From the NCBI GenBank assembly GCA_019637795.1, contig JAHBUY010000003.1:71409-135408 (forward strand): a stretch of DNA of 64,000 bases. Direction: 5' to 3'. The first letter of the stretch is position 1, and each line of letters starts with the position of its first letter. The stretch is from a bacterium (GTDB lineage Bacteria; Desulfobacterota; Binatia; HRBIN30; CADEER01). The notes under the pieces were generated by a model that was given only the letters and a program-made list of their open reading frames with translations, was not told the origin of the DNA and made no database searches. Shown piece by piece: positions 53,452-63,854 of the stretch. The translations under genes were made by a program, and so were the position numbers.

Positions 53452-54833
53452 CAGTCGATGCCGGCCGGCGACGGCGGCGTGCCGCCGGCCGGCCCCTCGA
53501 TCGGCGGGTTGGGGATGAGCACCGCGGTGGTGCGGTTGGTCGGGCTCAGGTACGTCTGGGCGACGCGGCGCACGTCCTCGGCCGTGACGGCGCGGACGCC
53601 GGGCAGGTAGTCGTCGATGCGCCGCCAGGTGCCGGAGAGCTCGTACTCGCCCAACAGCATGCCCTGGTAGAACAGCGAGTCCTGGGCGAAGACGAAGCTC
53701 GACTCGATGCCGTTCTTCGCCTTCTCGAGCTCGCGGGCGCTCGGCGCCTGGCGGCGGATGCGCTCGATCTCGCGCGTCAGCGCCGCCTCCGATTGCGCCG
53801 CGGTGCGCCCGGGCAGCGGCTGCGCGTAGACGGTGAAGAGGCCGGGATCGATCGCGGTGTAGTCGTAGCTGACGCCGACCGAGCGCGCGAGGCGGCTGCG
53901 GTAGACGAGCTCGTCGTGCAGGCGAGCGCTGTCGCCGCCGGCGAGGATGGCCGACAGCACCTCGAGCGCCGCCGCGTCGGGGCTCAGCAGGTTTGGCACG
54001 TGGTGGGCCATGGCGACGAACGGCAGTTGCGCCGGCCGCTCGAGCTCGACGCGGCGGGCACCGTGTTGCGCCGGCTCGATGGCGCGCACGTTCGGCGGCA
54101 GGGGACCGCGCTCGATGGGCGAGAAGGCCTCGCGGATCTTCGCCGTCAGGGCGGCGCTGTCGAAGTCGCCGACGGCGACGACGAAGGCGTTGTTCGGCAT
54201 GTAGAACGTCCGGTGATACGCCAGCACGTCGGCGAGCGTCGCCTGCGCGATGTCGGACGACCAGCCGATGATCGGGAACTGGTACGGATGCGCGGCGTAG
54301 GCGGTCGAGGCGAGCTGTTCGAAGAGCTCGGCGACGGGATCGTTCTCGATGCGCAGTCGGCGTTCCTCCATGATCACGTCGCGCTCGGGTAGGAACTGCT
54401 CGTCGGTCACCTTGAGGTGCGCGAGGCGGTCGGCCTCGAGATCGATGACGACGCCGACCCGGTCGCTGGCCAGCATCGCGAAGTAGGTCGTGTTGTCCTG
54501 CGAGGTGAAGGCGTTGGTGCGGCCGCCGTTGCGCTGGATGATCTTGCTGTACTCCTCCGGCGCCACCGTCTCGGTGCCCTTGAAGGTGATGTGCTCGAGG
54601 ATGTGAGAGAGGCCGGTGTAGCCGAGGCGTTCGTTGCGCGAGCCGACGCGGTAGTAGAGCTGGAAGACGACCACCGGCGCCTTGTGGTCCTCGAGCAGGA
54701 TGAGCTTGAGGCCATTGTCGAGCGTCGTCTCGGTGACCCGCTCGCCGTAGGGGCGCGCCACGGCCTGCCCCGCCGCCAGCAGCGCGCCCACCATCGCGGC
54801 CGCAGCCAGCGCGCGCACCCCGCCTCGACGCAT
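53451..54833 (-). CDS. M16-family zinc metallopeptidase
   Basis: 460 residues. Signal peptide about 1-27 (GALLAAGQAVA). HILEH at His77-Glu80-His81 and a downstream glutamate cluster (FLPERDVIMEERRL, about 148-160) form the inverted zinc site. GLKLILLEDHKAPVVVFQLYYRVGSRNE is the family start. Pairs with the degenerate M16 protein that follows. Likely a periplasmic or exported processing peptidase. ATG 54833 chosen; an upstream ATG at 54911 would precede an unnatural extension. Confidence 0.92.
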   Translation of the reverse strand: MRRGGVRALAAAAMVGALLAAGQAVARPYGERVTETTLDNGLKLILLEDHKAPVVVFQLYYRVGSRNERLGYTGLSHILEHITFKGTETVAPEEYSKIIQRNGGRTNAFTSQDNTTYFAMLASDRVGVVIDLEADRLAHLKVTDEQFLPERDVIMEERRLRIENDPVAELFEQLASTAYAAHPYQFPIIGWSSDIAQATLADVLAYHRTFYMPNNAFVVAVGDFDSAALTAKIREAFSPIERGPLPPNVRAIEPAQHGARRVELERPAQLPFVAMAHHVPNLLSPDAAALEVLSAILAGGDSARLHDELVYRSRLARSVGVSYDYTAIDPGLFTVYAQPLPGRTAAQSEAALTREIERIRRQAPSARELEKAKNGIESSFVFAQDSLFYQGMLLGEYELSGTWRRIDDYLPGVRAVTAEDVRRVAQTYLSPTNRTTAVLIPNPPIEGPAGGTPPSPAGID

Positions 54834-55020
54834 ACGACCTTCCGCGTAACAGCGCCCCCGGAGGGGGTCAAGGTGACGGTCGCCGGCGCCGGAGTTCGCG
54901 GCGCGCGGCATCGCGCGCGCCGGCGGGCGCTCGCGCGGCGCCGTCAGGGAGCCGAGTCGTCCGGAGCCGAGTTGACCTGAAAGTCGCCGATCACGTAGGG
55001 TCGTCCGTCAGCACTGGCAC

Positions 55021-55108
55021 GGAGCGGTGGCCGAGTGGTCTAAGGCGCACGCCTGCTAAGCGTGTGTACCCCAAAAGGGTACCGCGGGTTCAAATCCCGC
55101 CCGCTCCG
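55021..55108 (+). tRNA. tRNA-Ser (GCU anticodon)
   Basis: 88 nt. Acceptor stem GGAGCGG/CCGCTCC, anticodon stem CACGC/GCGTG with loop CTGCTAA (anticodon GCT at 55055-55057), a long variable arm (GTACCCCAAAAGGGTAC) and T-arm GCGGG-TTCAAAT-CCCGC. The long variable arm and identity bases fit serine. CCA is not encoded. Single tRNA, followed by an alpha/beta hydrolase gene 97 nt downstream. Confidence 0.97.
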
Positions 55109-55204
55109 CTCTCTCTCCTGCGCCGATCGCGTTGGGCGGTGCGCCGGCGCGGCGTGCAGAGCGCCGCGCCTCTGTGCTACCTGCGGCGCCCTGGAGGGTC
55201 GTCG

Positions 55205-56089
55205 ATGACCGAATTCCGCCGTGGCGAGGTGCGGGCCAACGGGTTGCGCTTCGCGACGCTCGAGGCTGGCGACGGGCCGCTGGTGCTCTGTCTGCACGGG
55301 TTTCCCGATCATGCGCGATCGTTCCGGCATCAGCTCCCGGCGCTGGCGGCGGCGGGGTTCCGCGCCGTCGCGCCGTACATGCGCGGCTATGCGCCGAGCG
55401 ACGTGCCCGCCGACGGTCCCTACCAGAGCGCGGCGCTGGCGGAGGACGCGGCGGCGATGATCGAGGCGTTGGGCCACCAGCGAGCGGCGGTGTTCGGGCA
55501 CGACTGGGGCGCCGTCGCCGCCTACGGCGCGGCGATCCTGGCCCCGCAGCGCGTCGCGCGACTGGTGACCGCGGCGGTGCCGCACGGGCCGGCGCTGGGC
55601 ACCGCCTTCCTCACCAGCTACGCGCAGCAGCGCCGTTCCTGGTACATGTTCTTCTTCCAGACGCCGCTCGCCGACATGGCGGTGGCGCACGACGACTTCG
55701 CCTTTCTCGAGCACCTGTGGAGCGATTGGTCGCCAGGCTGGGCGTGGCCGGCGGCCGAGATGGCGGCATTGAAGGACACCTTCCGCCAGCCCGGCGTGCT
55801 CGCGGCAGCGCTCGGCTACTACCGCCATACGTTCAACCCGCTGCTGCAACGCCCAGAGCTGGCCGAGGCGCAAGGGCGCACGCAATTGGAACCGGTGACC
55901 ATGCCAACGCTCTACCTGCACGGCGCGCGCGACGGCTGCATCGGGGTCGAGCTCGCCGCCGGCATGGAGGCGCTCTTCCCCGCCGGTCTGGAGACGGTGA
56001 TCGTGCCCGACGCCGGTCACTTCGTGCACCAGGAAGCGCCCGACCTGGTGAACGCGCGTCTGTTGGAGTTTCTCGCCCCCCTTCGCTAA
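55205..56089 (+). CDS. Alpha/beta hydrolase, epoxide hydrolase-like
   Basis: 294 residues. HGFPDHARSFRHQL (oxyanion hole), MRGYAPSD, and Asp100 in FGHDWGA replace the usual serine nucleophile; DAGHFVHQEAPD supplies the catalytic His. The GHDWG elbow is the mark of epoxide hydrolases and haloalkane dehalogenases, which use Asp. A cap with RRSWYMFFFQTP fits epoxide hydrolases. The substrate is not readable. The ATG at 55205 was chosen. It lies 97 nt past tRNA-Ser, with no operon partner apparent upstream. Confidence 0.85.
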   Translation: MTEFRRGEVRANGLRFATLEAGDGPLVLCLHGFPDHARSFRHQLPALAAAGFRAVAPYMRGYAPSDVPADGPYQSAALAEDAAAMIEALGHQRAAVFGHDWGAVAAYGAAILAPQRVARLVTAAVPHGPALGTAFLTSYAQQRRSWYMFFFQTPLADMAVAHDDFAFLEHLWSDWSPGWAWPAAEMAALKDTFRQPGVLAAALGYYRHTFNPLLQRPELAEAQGRTQLEPVTMPTLYLHGARDGCIGVELAAGMEALFPAGLETVIVPDAGHFVHQEAPDLVNARLLEFLAPLR

Positions 56090-56190
56090 CCACGGAGCGC
56101 ACGATCACACGCAACACGGAGGTGTCGTGTTCTGCGTGGTCGTTCGTGCTCCCTGGTGTCGTGCGGTGTGTCCCCTCGAGGAGATCGAAT

Positions 56191-57417
56191 ATGAGCGCTG
56201 AACGCGAAGCGGTGCTGGCCGGGTACGTCCGCACGCCCTTCGGCAAGGCGGACCCCCAGCGGGGGTGGTTTCGCCACGTCCGCTCGGACGACCTGGCAAC
56301 CATCGTGCTGCAGGAGATCCTGCGCCGCACCGGCGTGCCGGCGGGCGAGGTGGACGGCGTCATCCTCGGCGCGGTCGAGATGATGGGCGAGCAGGCGCAC
56401 CCGGGGACGGCGATTCCCTTCCTCGCGGGATTCCCGCCGCACGTCACCGGACTGAGCGTCGAGCGCGCCTGCACGACGGCGATGATGTCGGTGCACGTCG
56501 CGGCGATGAGCGTGCAGTGCGGCCTCGGCGCGGTCTACATCGCCGGCGGCCTCGACAGCATGACCCACTTCCGCATCCCGACCATCAAGGACGGGATGGA
56601 CATGGACGCCATCATCAAGGAGGGCGGCCACATGCTGGCCACCATGAACCCGAATCCGAAGATGATGGCGCGCATCAACCCCATCGAGCTCAACGGCGGC
56701 CAGGGCGCCGAGCTCCTGTGCGACCGCTACGGCATCACCCGCCGCGACCTCGACGAGTGGGCGCTGCTCAGCCACCGGCGCGCCGTCGCGGCGCAGCAGA
56801 GCGGGCGATTCGCGGACGAGATCGTGCCAGTGGAGGGGATGACCGCGGAGGGCGAGGCGCGGATGATTGACCGCGACCAGGGGCCGCGCGCCGACACGAC
56901 GCTGGAGAAGATCGCCGGCCTGATGCCGGTCTACCGCGCCGACGGCCGCATCACCGCCGCCGCCGCGTCGGGCCAGGCCGACGGCGCCGCGGTGTGCATG
57001 GTGATGTCGCGCGCCGAGGCGCAGCGGCGCGGCATCGCGCCGCTGGCGTCGATCCACACCATCGCCACCGGCGCCTGCGACCCGCGCGATCTGATCTACT
57101 CGGCGATTCCGGCGACCCACCGAGCGTTCGAGCGCTCCGGGCTGCACATGCGCGACATGGAGGTGGTGGAGATCAACGAGGCCTTCGCCTGTGCGCCGAT
57201 CGCGCTGATGCGCGAATTCGCGATGGCGGCGGAGGATGCCGGGAAGATCAACGTCAATGGCGGCGCTTGCGCCCTCGGCCATCCGGTGGGCGCCTCTGGC
57301 GCCCGCCTGGTCGGCACGCTGGCGCTGGAGATGCGCCGCCGCCAGGCGCGCTACGGGCTCGCCACCATCTGCGGCGGCATGGGCCAGGGCGCGGCGACGA
57401 TCCTGGAGCGAGCCTGA
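56191..57417 (+). CDS. Thiolase (acetyl-CoA acetyltransferase type)
   Basis: 408 residues, genuine thiolase. Nucleophile Cys94 in VERACTTAMMS, His in INEAFACAP and GHPVGASGAR, and the second Cys in ICGGMGQG are all intact, unlike the thiolase-fold gene at 10870. It condenses or cleaves beta-ketoacyl-CoA in fatty-acid-type metabolism. GAGGAG precedes the ATG. Convergent with rplQ across the hairpin at 57443-57497. Confidence 0.93.
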   Translation: MSAEREAVLAGYVRTPFGKADPQRGWFRHVRSDDLATIVLQEILRRTGVPAGEVDGVILGAVEMMGEQAHPGTAIPFLAGFPPHVTGLSVERACTTAMMSVHVAAMSVQCGLGAVYIAGGLDSMTHFRIPTIKDGMDMDAIIKEGGHMLATMNPNPKMMARINPIELNGGQGAELLCDRYGITRRDLDEWALLSHRRAVAAQQSGRFADEIVPVEGMTAEGEARMIDRDQGPRADTTLEKIAGLMPVYRADGRITAAAASGQADGAAVCMVMSRAEAQRRGIAPLASIHTIATGACDPRDLIYSAIPATHRAFERSGLHMRDMEVVEINEAFACAPIALMREFAMAAEDAGKINVNGGACALGHPVGASGARLVGTLALEMRRRQARYGLATICGGMGQGAATILERA

Positions 57418-57442
57418 AGGCTCGCCCGGAGGGTCGCGCCGC

Positions 57443-57497
57443 GCGTTGTGCGGGGTGGGCGATCGGATTCGATCCGACCGCCCACCCCGCACAACGC
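57443..57497. terminator. Long hairpin between convergent thiolase and rplQ genes
   Basis: Arms 57443-57468 and 57472-57497 pair with a single mismatch (57462/57478) and a tiny loop at 57469-57471. It is a strong candidate bidirectional terminator for the ribosomal operon and the thiolase gene. No clear U-tract is present. Confidence 0.7.
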
Positions 57498-57504
57498 AAC
57501 AGCC

Positions 57505-57963
57505 TCACGCGGGCGGCAGGGCTGCCTTCGCCGCGGCCTCTTCCTTCTTCTGCTGCATGCGGCGGCGGCGTTCGCGCTTCTTCTCGGCCTCGCTGCGGGC
57601 GCGATCGCTGCGTTCGACGAGCTCGATGAGCGAGATCGGCGCCGCGTCGCCGTGGCGGTTGCCGAGCTTGGTGATGCGGGTATAGCCGCCCGGCCGGCTG
57701 GCAAAGCGGGGAGCGATCTCGTCGAACAGCTTCTTGACGATGTCGCGACCGCGCACGAAGGCCGCCGCCTGGCGGCGGGCATGCACGGTGTTGCGCTTGC
57801 CGAGCGTGATCATGCGATCCACCCACCGGCGCATTTCCTTCGCCTTGGCGTCGGTCGTCTGCAGGTGTTCGTGCTGGAGCAGCGACGTGACCAAGTTGCG
57901 CAGCAGGGCGCGACGGTGCGAGCTGCTGCGATTGAGCTTACGTCCGGCGTTCAGGTGTCGCAT
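57505..57963 (-). CDS. rplQ: 50S ribosomal protein L17
   Basis: 152 residues with [29 protein letters not shown] at the start, the L17 hallmark, and [27 protein letters not shown] near the end of the core. The Lys/Arg-rich C-terminal tail is longer than in E. coli. Last gene of the alpha operon; the spacing from rpoA is 38 nt. Confidence 0.97.
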   Translation of the reverse strand: MRHLNAGRKLNRSSSHRRALLRNLVTSLLQHEHLQTTDAKAKEMRRWVDRMITLGKRNTVHARRQAAAFVRGRDIVKKLFDEIAPRFASRPGGYTRITKLGNRHGDAAPISLIELVERSDRARSEAEKKRERRRRMQQKKEEAAAKAALPPA

Positions 57964-58001
57964 GACGGTCCTCGGGCTGACGGCGCGCGGCGGTCAGCGG
58001 C

Positions 58002-59024
<1,023 letters not shown>

Positions 59025-59055
59025 CAGTTGTCCTCCAGTCGGAGATCGACCCGCC

Positions 59056-59682
59056 TCACTTCGAGTACAGCTCGACGATGAGCTTCTCGTTGATCGGCAT
59101 CGTCAGCTCGGCACGGGTCGGCAGCGCCTTCACCCGGGCGGTGAACCCTTCGCGGTTGACCTCGACCCACTCCGGCGCGCCGCGGTGCTCGGCCTGGGCC
59201 AGCGCCTCCTGCACGCGGGTGACGTTCTTGCTGCGCTCGCGGACGGTCACCACGTCGCCGGCCTTGAGCAGCGCCGACGGGATGTCGACCTTGCGGCCGT
59301 TCACCAGAAAGTGGCCGTGGCGCACCAACTGCCGCGCCTCCGGGCGCGACGTCGCGAAGCCCATGCGGTAGATCATGTTGTCGAACCGCCGCTCGAGGAG
59401 CTGCAGCAGGATCTCGCCGGTGATGCCGCGCGACCGCTCCGCGATCGCGAAGTAGCGGCGGAACTGTCCCTCGAGAATGCCGTACATGCGCTTCACCTTC
59501 TGCTTCTCGCGCAACTGCATGGCGTACTCGGAGAATTTCGGCCGCTTCTGTCCGTGCTGCCCCGGGGGGTAGTTGCGGCGCTCGATGGCGCACTTGTCGG
59601 TGTAGCAACGCTCGCCCTTGAGATAGAGCTTGAGCGCCTCGCGGCGGCACAGCCGGCAGACCGAATCGGTATAACGTGCCAC
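59056..59682 (-). CDS. rpsD: 30S ribosomal protein S4
   Basis: 208 residues. [42 protein letters not shown] contains the four cysteines of the zinc-binding type of S4. [34 protein letters not shown] is the S4 RNA-binding domain. Upstream of rpoA by 31 nt. Confidence 0.98.
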   Translation of the reverse strand: MARYTDSVCRLCRREALKLYLKGERCYTDKCAIERRNYPPGQHGQKRPKFSEYAMQLREKQKVKRMYGILEGQFRRYFAIAERSRGITGEILLQLLERRFDNMIYRMGFATSRPEARQLVRHGHFLVNGRKVDIPSALLKAGDVVTVRERSKNVTRVQEALAQAEHRGAPEWVEVNREGFTARVKALPTRAELTMPINEKLIVELYSK

Positions 59683-59702
59683 GTCTCCTCCTTACGCGCC
59701 GA

Positions 59703-60107
59703 TCAGACGCGCCGCCGCTTCGGGGCGCGGCAGCCGTTGTGCGGGATCGGCGTGACGTCGCGGATCACGGTGATGTGGAAGCCCGCGCTCTGCAGCGACC
59801 GTAGGGCGGATTCGCGGCCGGCGCCAGGCCCCTTGACGTGCACCTGGACATTGCGGACGCCGCTGTCCATCGCCTTCTTGGCGGCGGCGTCGGCGGCCAA
59901 CTGGGCCGCGAACGGCGTGCCCTTGCGGGAGCCCTTGAAGCCGACCGCGCCAGCGCTCGACCAGGCGAGCACGTTGCCCACCTGATCGGTGATCGTCACC
60001 AGCGTGTTGTTGAACGTCGAGTGGATGTGCACCACGCCGTCGCTGACGATGCGCTTGACCTTCTTCTTCTTGACCGGAGTATTCTCGGTCCCCTGCGGCT
60101 TGGCCAT
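59703..60107 (-). CDS. rpsK: 30S ribosomal protein S11
   Basis: 134 residues. [47 protein letters not shown] and [18 protein letters not shown] are the S11 landmarks. Short Lys-rich N-terminal extension. 20 nt upstream of rpsD. Confidence 0.98.
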   Translation of the reverse strand: MAKPQGTENTPVKKKKVKRIVSDGVVHIHSTFNNTLVTITDQVGNVLAWSSAGAVGFKGSRKGTPFAAQLAADAAAKKAMDSGVRNVQVHVKGPGAGRESALRSLQSAGFHITVIRDVTPIPHNGCRAPKRRRV

Positions 60108-60128
60108 GTCGTCCTCAGTTCCCGTGCG

Positions 60129-60509
60129 TCACTTGGCCGGCGCCTTCTTCTTGCCGGCGATGGCGCGGCGCGGCCCTTTGCGGGTGCGCGAATTGGTGTG
60201 GGTGCGTTGGCCGCGCACCGGCAGATTGCGGCGGTGGCGCAGGCCACGGTAGGTGCCGAGATCCATGTGGCGCTTGATGTTCATCGCCACGTCCCGGCGC
60301 AGATCTCCCTCGACCTTGTAGCTCTGGTCGATCACCTGGCGGATCTTGACGACTTCCTCGTCGTTCAGATCATCGCTCTTCTTGTTCGGATCGATGCCCG
60401 CCTTCTCGAGGATCTCGTTCGAGAGCGAGCGGCCGATGCCGAACAGATACGTCAATGCGATCTCGACCCGCTTGTTCCGGGGCAGGTCGACTCCTGCGAT
60501 ACGCGCCAT
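60129..60509 (-). CDS. rpsM: 30S ribosomal protein S13
   Basis: 126 residues. [28 protein letters not shown] at the start and [31 protein letters not shown] at the C-terminus are conserved. It precedes rpsK by 21 nt and follows rpmJ by 19 nt. Confidence 0.98.
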   Translation of the reverse strand: MARIAGVDLPRNKRVEIALTYLFGIGRSLSNEILEKAGIDPNKKSDDLNDEEVVKIRQVIDQSYKVEGDLRRDVAMNIKRHMDLGTYRGLRHRRNLPVRGQRTHTNSRTRKGPRRAIAGKKKAPAK

Positions 60510-60528
60510 GCTGCGACTCCTGACCGAT

Positions 60529-60642
60529 TCAGCCCTGCCGCTGTTTGTGGCGCGGGTTCTTGCACAACACGCGCACCACGCCCTGGCGGCGGATGACGAT
60601 GCAATCCTTGCAGATCTTCTTGACCGATGTCCTGACCTTCAC
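60529..60642 (-). CDS. rpmJ: 50S ribosomal protein L36
   Basis: 37 residues starting at a GTG (60642). The sequence carries the four-ligand zinc set of L36 (C-x2-C, then C, then [27 protein letters not shown]). This is the zinc-binding form. It lies between adk and rpsM, where infA and map often also occur; neither is present here. Confidence 0.95.
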   Translation of the reverse strand: MKVRTSVKKICKDCIVIRRQGVVRVLCKNPRHKQRQG

Positions 60643-60674
60643 GACTCACTCCCCGGCAATGCGCGCCGTCGCGC

Positions 60675-61325
60675 TCACGCCGCCAACTCCAGTCGCGCCA
60701 GGACCCGGTCGAGCACGGCGCCGGTGGCGCCCGTGCCATCGACCGCGCGCAGCAGGCCGCGCCCCTTGTAGAACGCGATCAGCGGCGCGGTGGCGCGATC
60801 GTAGACCTCGAGGCGGGCGCGAATCGTCTCTTCGCGGTCGTCCTCACGCTGGTACAGCTCGCCCCCGCAGCGGTCGCAGACGCCGTCGCGGCGCGGCGGA
60901 TCGAACAGCACGTGCGACATGGCGCCGCACGCGCGACATGTCCGGCGGCCACTCAGCCGGCGCACCAGCTCCTCGCGCGGCACGTCGAGACTGACGACGT
61001 GGTCGAGCGGCAGGCCGCGGCCGGCGAGCATCCGCTCCAGCGCCTCGGCCTGGACGACGGTGCGCGGGAAACCGTCGAGCATGAAGCTCGGGTTGCTCCC
61101 CATCGTCGCCAGGCGATCGCGGATCATGTCGGTCACCAGTTGATCGGGCACCAACTCGCCGCGATCCATGGACGCCTTGGCCGCCACCCCGAGCGCGCTG
61201 CCCGAGGCCACGGCGGCGCGCAGGAGATCGCCGGTCGAGACGTGCACCATACCCGTTCGTTCCAACATCAGCTTTGCTTGCGTGCCCTTGCCGGCCCCTG
61301 GTGGGCCCAACAGTACGATCCGCAT
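60675..61325 (-). CDS. adk: Adenylate kinase
   Basis: 216 residues. MRIVLLGPPGAGKGTQAKLM contains the P-loop, DGFPRT is the AMP-binding motif, and the long LID domain has a four-cysteine zinc site (CRACGAMSH and CDRCGGELYQ). Converts ATP plus AMP to two ADP. Sits between secY and rpmJ in the ribosomal block, the usual place. Confidence 0.97.
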   Translation of the reverse strand: MRIVLLGPPGAGKGTQAKLMLERTGMVHVSTGDLLRAAVASGSALGVAAKASMDRGELVPDQLVTDMIRDRLATMGSNPSFMLDGFPRTVVQAEALERMLAGRGLPLDHVVSLDVPREELVRRLSGRRTCRACGAMSHVLFDPPRRDGVCDRCGGELYQREDDREETIRARLEVYDRATAPLIAFYKGRGLLRAVDGTGATGAVLDRVLARLELAA

Positions 61326-61379
61326 GTCCGTGTGCGCCCCCCGCCGACGCCGGTCGTGCGCAATCTCCTGGCCGCCACG

Positions 61380-62687
61380 CTATCGCCGCCCGCGCAGCCG
61401 GCCGCGCTTCATGAAGCCCTGGTAGCTGCGGGTCAACATGTGCGTCTCGATCTGCGCGACGGTGTCCAGGGCGACGCCGACCACGATCAGCAGCGCCGTG
61501 CCGCCGAAGTAGAACGGCACGTTCAACTGCGCGATGAGGATCGTCGGCAGGATGCAGACGGCGGCGATGTAGATGGCGCCCACCAGCGTGATGCGCGACA
61601 AGACGCGATCGATGTACTCGGCGGTGCGCTGCCCCGGGCGGATGCCGGGAATGAAGCCGCCGAACTTCTTCATGTTCTCGGCGACGTCGCTCGTGTTGAA
61701 GGTGACCGCCGTATAGAAATAGCAAAAGAAGATCACCAGCCCGACGAAGATGACGTCGTAGAGCACGCCACCGCGATTGAGCAGGTTGTTCATGCCCTTC
61801 GCCCACGGATGGTCGACGAACTGGGCGATCGTGGCCGGGAAGACCAGCAGCGACGAGGCGAAGATCGGCGGGATGACGCCGGCCGTGTTGAGCTTCAGCG
61901 GCAGATGCGAGCTCTGGCCGCCGTACATGCGGCGCCCCACCACCCGCTTCGCGTACTGCACCGGAATGCGTCGCTGCCCGCGCTCGACGAAGATGATGAC
62001 GCCGACGATGCCGATCATGAACGCGGCAAGGCCGATGAGCAGGAAGATGCTGAGCTCGCCCTCGCGCACGAACTGCACGGTGGTCAACACCGCCGACGGC
62101 AGGTTGGCCACGATGCCGGCGAAGATCAGCATCGAGATGCCGTTGCCGATGCCGCGTTCGGAGATCTGCTCGCCGACCCACATCAGGAAGCAGGTGCCGG
62201 ACGCGAGCGTGATGATGGTCATCACCCGGAAGCTCCAGCCGGGCTCGAAGACCACCGGGGCGCCGCCCGGCGCCTGCAGATTCTCGAGGCCGACGCTGAT
62301 GAAGAACCCCTGAACGATCGCCAGCACGACGGTGCCGTAGCGGGTGTACTGGGTGATCTTCCGGCGCCCGGCTTCCCCCTCCTTCGAGAGGCGTTCGAGG
62401 TGCGGGATCACCACCGTCATCAACTGCAGGATGATCGAGGCGCTGATGTACGGCATGACGCCGAGGGCGGCGATCGAGAACTGCTCGAGCGCGCCGCCGG
62501 AGAACAGGTTCACCAGGCCGAGCACCGAGTTCTGGACCTGCTCGAAGAACTCCGCCAACGCCTTGCCGTCGATGCCCGGGGTCGGGATGGCGACGGCGAT
62601 GCGATACACGGCGAGCATGCCGAAGGTGAACAGCAGCCGCCGGCGGAGCTCGGGAATGCGCCCCGCGTTCTGGAAACCCTCAAGCAC
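61380..62687 (-). CDS. secY: Protein translocase subunit SecY
   Basis: 435 residues with ten hydrophobic segments. LEGFQNAGRIPELRRRLLFTFGMLAVYRIAVAIPTPGID at the start, and YAKRVVGRRMYGGQSSHLPLKLNTAGVIPPIFASSLLVFPA in the cytoplasmic C5-region, are conserved. GTG start at 62687 overlaps rplO by eight nt and is preceded by GAGGTGATC. Central channel of the Sec translocon. Confidence 0.98.
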   Translation of the reverse strand: MLEGFQNAGRIPELRRRLLFTFGMLAVYRIAVAIPTPGIDGKALAEFFEQVQNSVLGLVNLFSGGALEQFSIAALGVMPYISASIILQLMTVVIPHLERLSKEGEAGRRKITQYTRYGTVVLAIVQGFFISVGLENLQAPGGAPVVFEPGWSFRVMTIITLASGTCFLMWVGEQISERGIGNGISMLIFAGIVANLPSAVLTTVQFVREGELSIFLLIGLAAFMIGIVGVIIFVERGQRRIPVQYAKRVVGRRMYGGQSSHLPLKLNTAGVIPPIFASSLLVFPATIAQFVDHPWAKGMNNLLNRGGVLYDVIFVGLVIFFCYFYTAVTFNTSDVAENMKKFGGFIPGIRPGQRTAEYIDRVLSRITLVGAIYIAAVCILPTILIAQLNVPFYFGGTALLIVVGVALDTVAQIETHMLTRSYQGFMKRGRLRGRR

Positions 62688-63129
62688 CGGTGATCACCTC
62701 GGCGTTGCCGCCGGCGCTGCCGATCGCCGCCTTCGCCGACTCGCTGAAGGCGTGCGCCTTGACGGTCAACGCCTTCGACAGCGTGCCCTGCCCCAGCACC
62801 TTCACCTTCTGCTTGCGCCGGACCAGGCCGCGCGCGGCCAGCACCTCGGGATCGACGACCGCGCCGCTTTCGAAGGTGGCTTCGAGCTTTGCCAGGTTGA
62901 CGATGGTGTAGGCCTCGCGGAACGGATTGTGGAAGCCGCGCTTCGGCAGCCGGCGCTGCAGCGGCATCTGGCCGCCCTCGAAGCTCGGATGGGTGTTGCC
63001 GCCCGAACGCGCCTTGCGGCCCTTGTGGCCCTTGCCCGACGTCTTGCCGAGGCCGGAGCCCGGCCCGCGGCCGAGGCGCTTGCGCGCCGAGCGAGCGCCC
63101 TTGGCGGGGCTGAGATTGCTCAGATCCAT
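62680..63129 (-). CDS. rplO: 50S ribosomal protein L15
   Basis: 149 residues. MDLSNLSPAKGARSARKRLGRGPGSGLGKTSGKGHKGRKARSGG is the typical Gly/Lys/Arg-rich L15 N-terminus, and FEGGQMPLQRRLPKRGFHNPF is conserved. Its end overlaps the secY GTG start. The intergenic order rpmD-rplO-secY is standard. Confidence 0.98.
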   Translation of the reverse strand: MDLSNLSPAKGARSARKRLGRGPGSGLGKTSGKGHKGRKARSGGNTHPSFEGGQMPLQRRLPKRGFHNPFREAYTIVNLAKLEATFESGAVVDPEVLAARGLVRRKQKVKVLGQGTLSKALTVKAHAFSESAKAAIGSAGGNAEVITGA

Positions 63130-63133
63130 CGCC

Positions 63134-63319
63134 TCACGCCTCCACGCGCAGCAGGTGCGACACCTTGCGGATCATACCGAGCGTCGGCGCGTCGCCGCGC
63201 ACGGTCACGCTCTTGCCCATCCGGGTGAGGCCGAGGCCGCGCAGCGTCTGGCGCTGCCGCGCTGTCTGGCCGATCGGGCTGCCAACCAGGGTCAGCTTGA
63301 TGGTCTTCGCATCGGTCAT
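63134..63319 (-). CDS. rpmD: 50S ribosomal protein L30
   Basis: 61 residues. IKLTLVGSPIGQTARQRQTLRGLGLTRMGKSVTV and the MIRKVSHLLRV end are the L30 core. Four nt upstream of rplO and eight nt downstream of rpsE. Confidence 0.97.
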   Translation of the reverse strand: MTDAKTIKLTLVGSPIGQTARQRQTLRGLGLTRMGKSVTVRGDAPTLGMIRKVSHLLRVEA

Positions 63320-63326
63320 CGTCGTC

Positions 63327-63845
63327 TCACGCCGTCAGCTCGGCCACGGACCGGCCGCGCCGCGCCGCGACCTCCTCGGGCATCTGCAACTCCTGCAGCG
63401 CGGCGATGGTCGCCTTCACCATGTTGTGGGGATTGTGCGAGCCCAGGCACTTGGTCAACACGTTGCGAACGCCAGCGAGCTCGACCACCGCGCGGACGCC
63501 GCCACCGGCGATCACGCCGGTGCCGTCGCTGGCCGGACGCAACAGCACGTGGCCGGCACCGTAGCGGCCATTCACGTCGAAGGGGATCGTCCCGTTGACC
63601 AGCGGCACGGTGACCAGCGACTTCTTCGCCGCCTCGATCGCCTTGCGGATCGCCTCCGGCACTTCCTTCGCCTTGCCGAGCCCGTAGCCGACGCGCCCGT
63701 TGGAGTCGCCGACCACCACCAGGGCGCCGAAGCTGAAGCGCCGACCGCCCTTCACCACCTTGGCGACGCGGTTGATGTGGACGACCTTCTCCTTGAACTC
63801 GACGCCCTGAATCTCGATGCGCTCGCGACCACGACCGACAGCCAT
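63327..63845 (-). CDS. rpsE: 30S ribosomal protein S5
   Basis: 172 residues. [49 protein letters not shown] and [23 protein letters not shown] are conserved S5 segments (dsRBD-like and Ribosomal_S5_C). Near-normal length. Downstream of rplR by nine nt. Confidence 0.98.
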   Translation of the reverse strand: MAVGRGRERIEIQGVEFKEKVVHINRVAKVVKGGRRFSFGALVVVGDSNGRVGYGLGKAKEVPEAIRKAIEAAKKSLVTVPLVNGTIPFDVNGRYGAGHVLLRPASDGTGVIAGGGVRAVVELAGVRNVLTKCLGSHNPHNMVKATIAALQELQMPEEVAARRGRSVAELTA

Positions 63846-63854
63846 ACCACTCTC

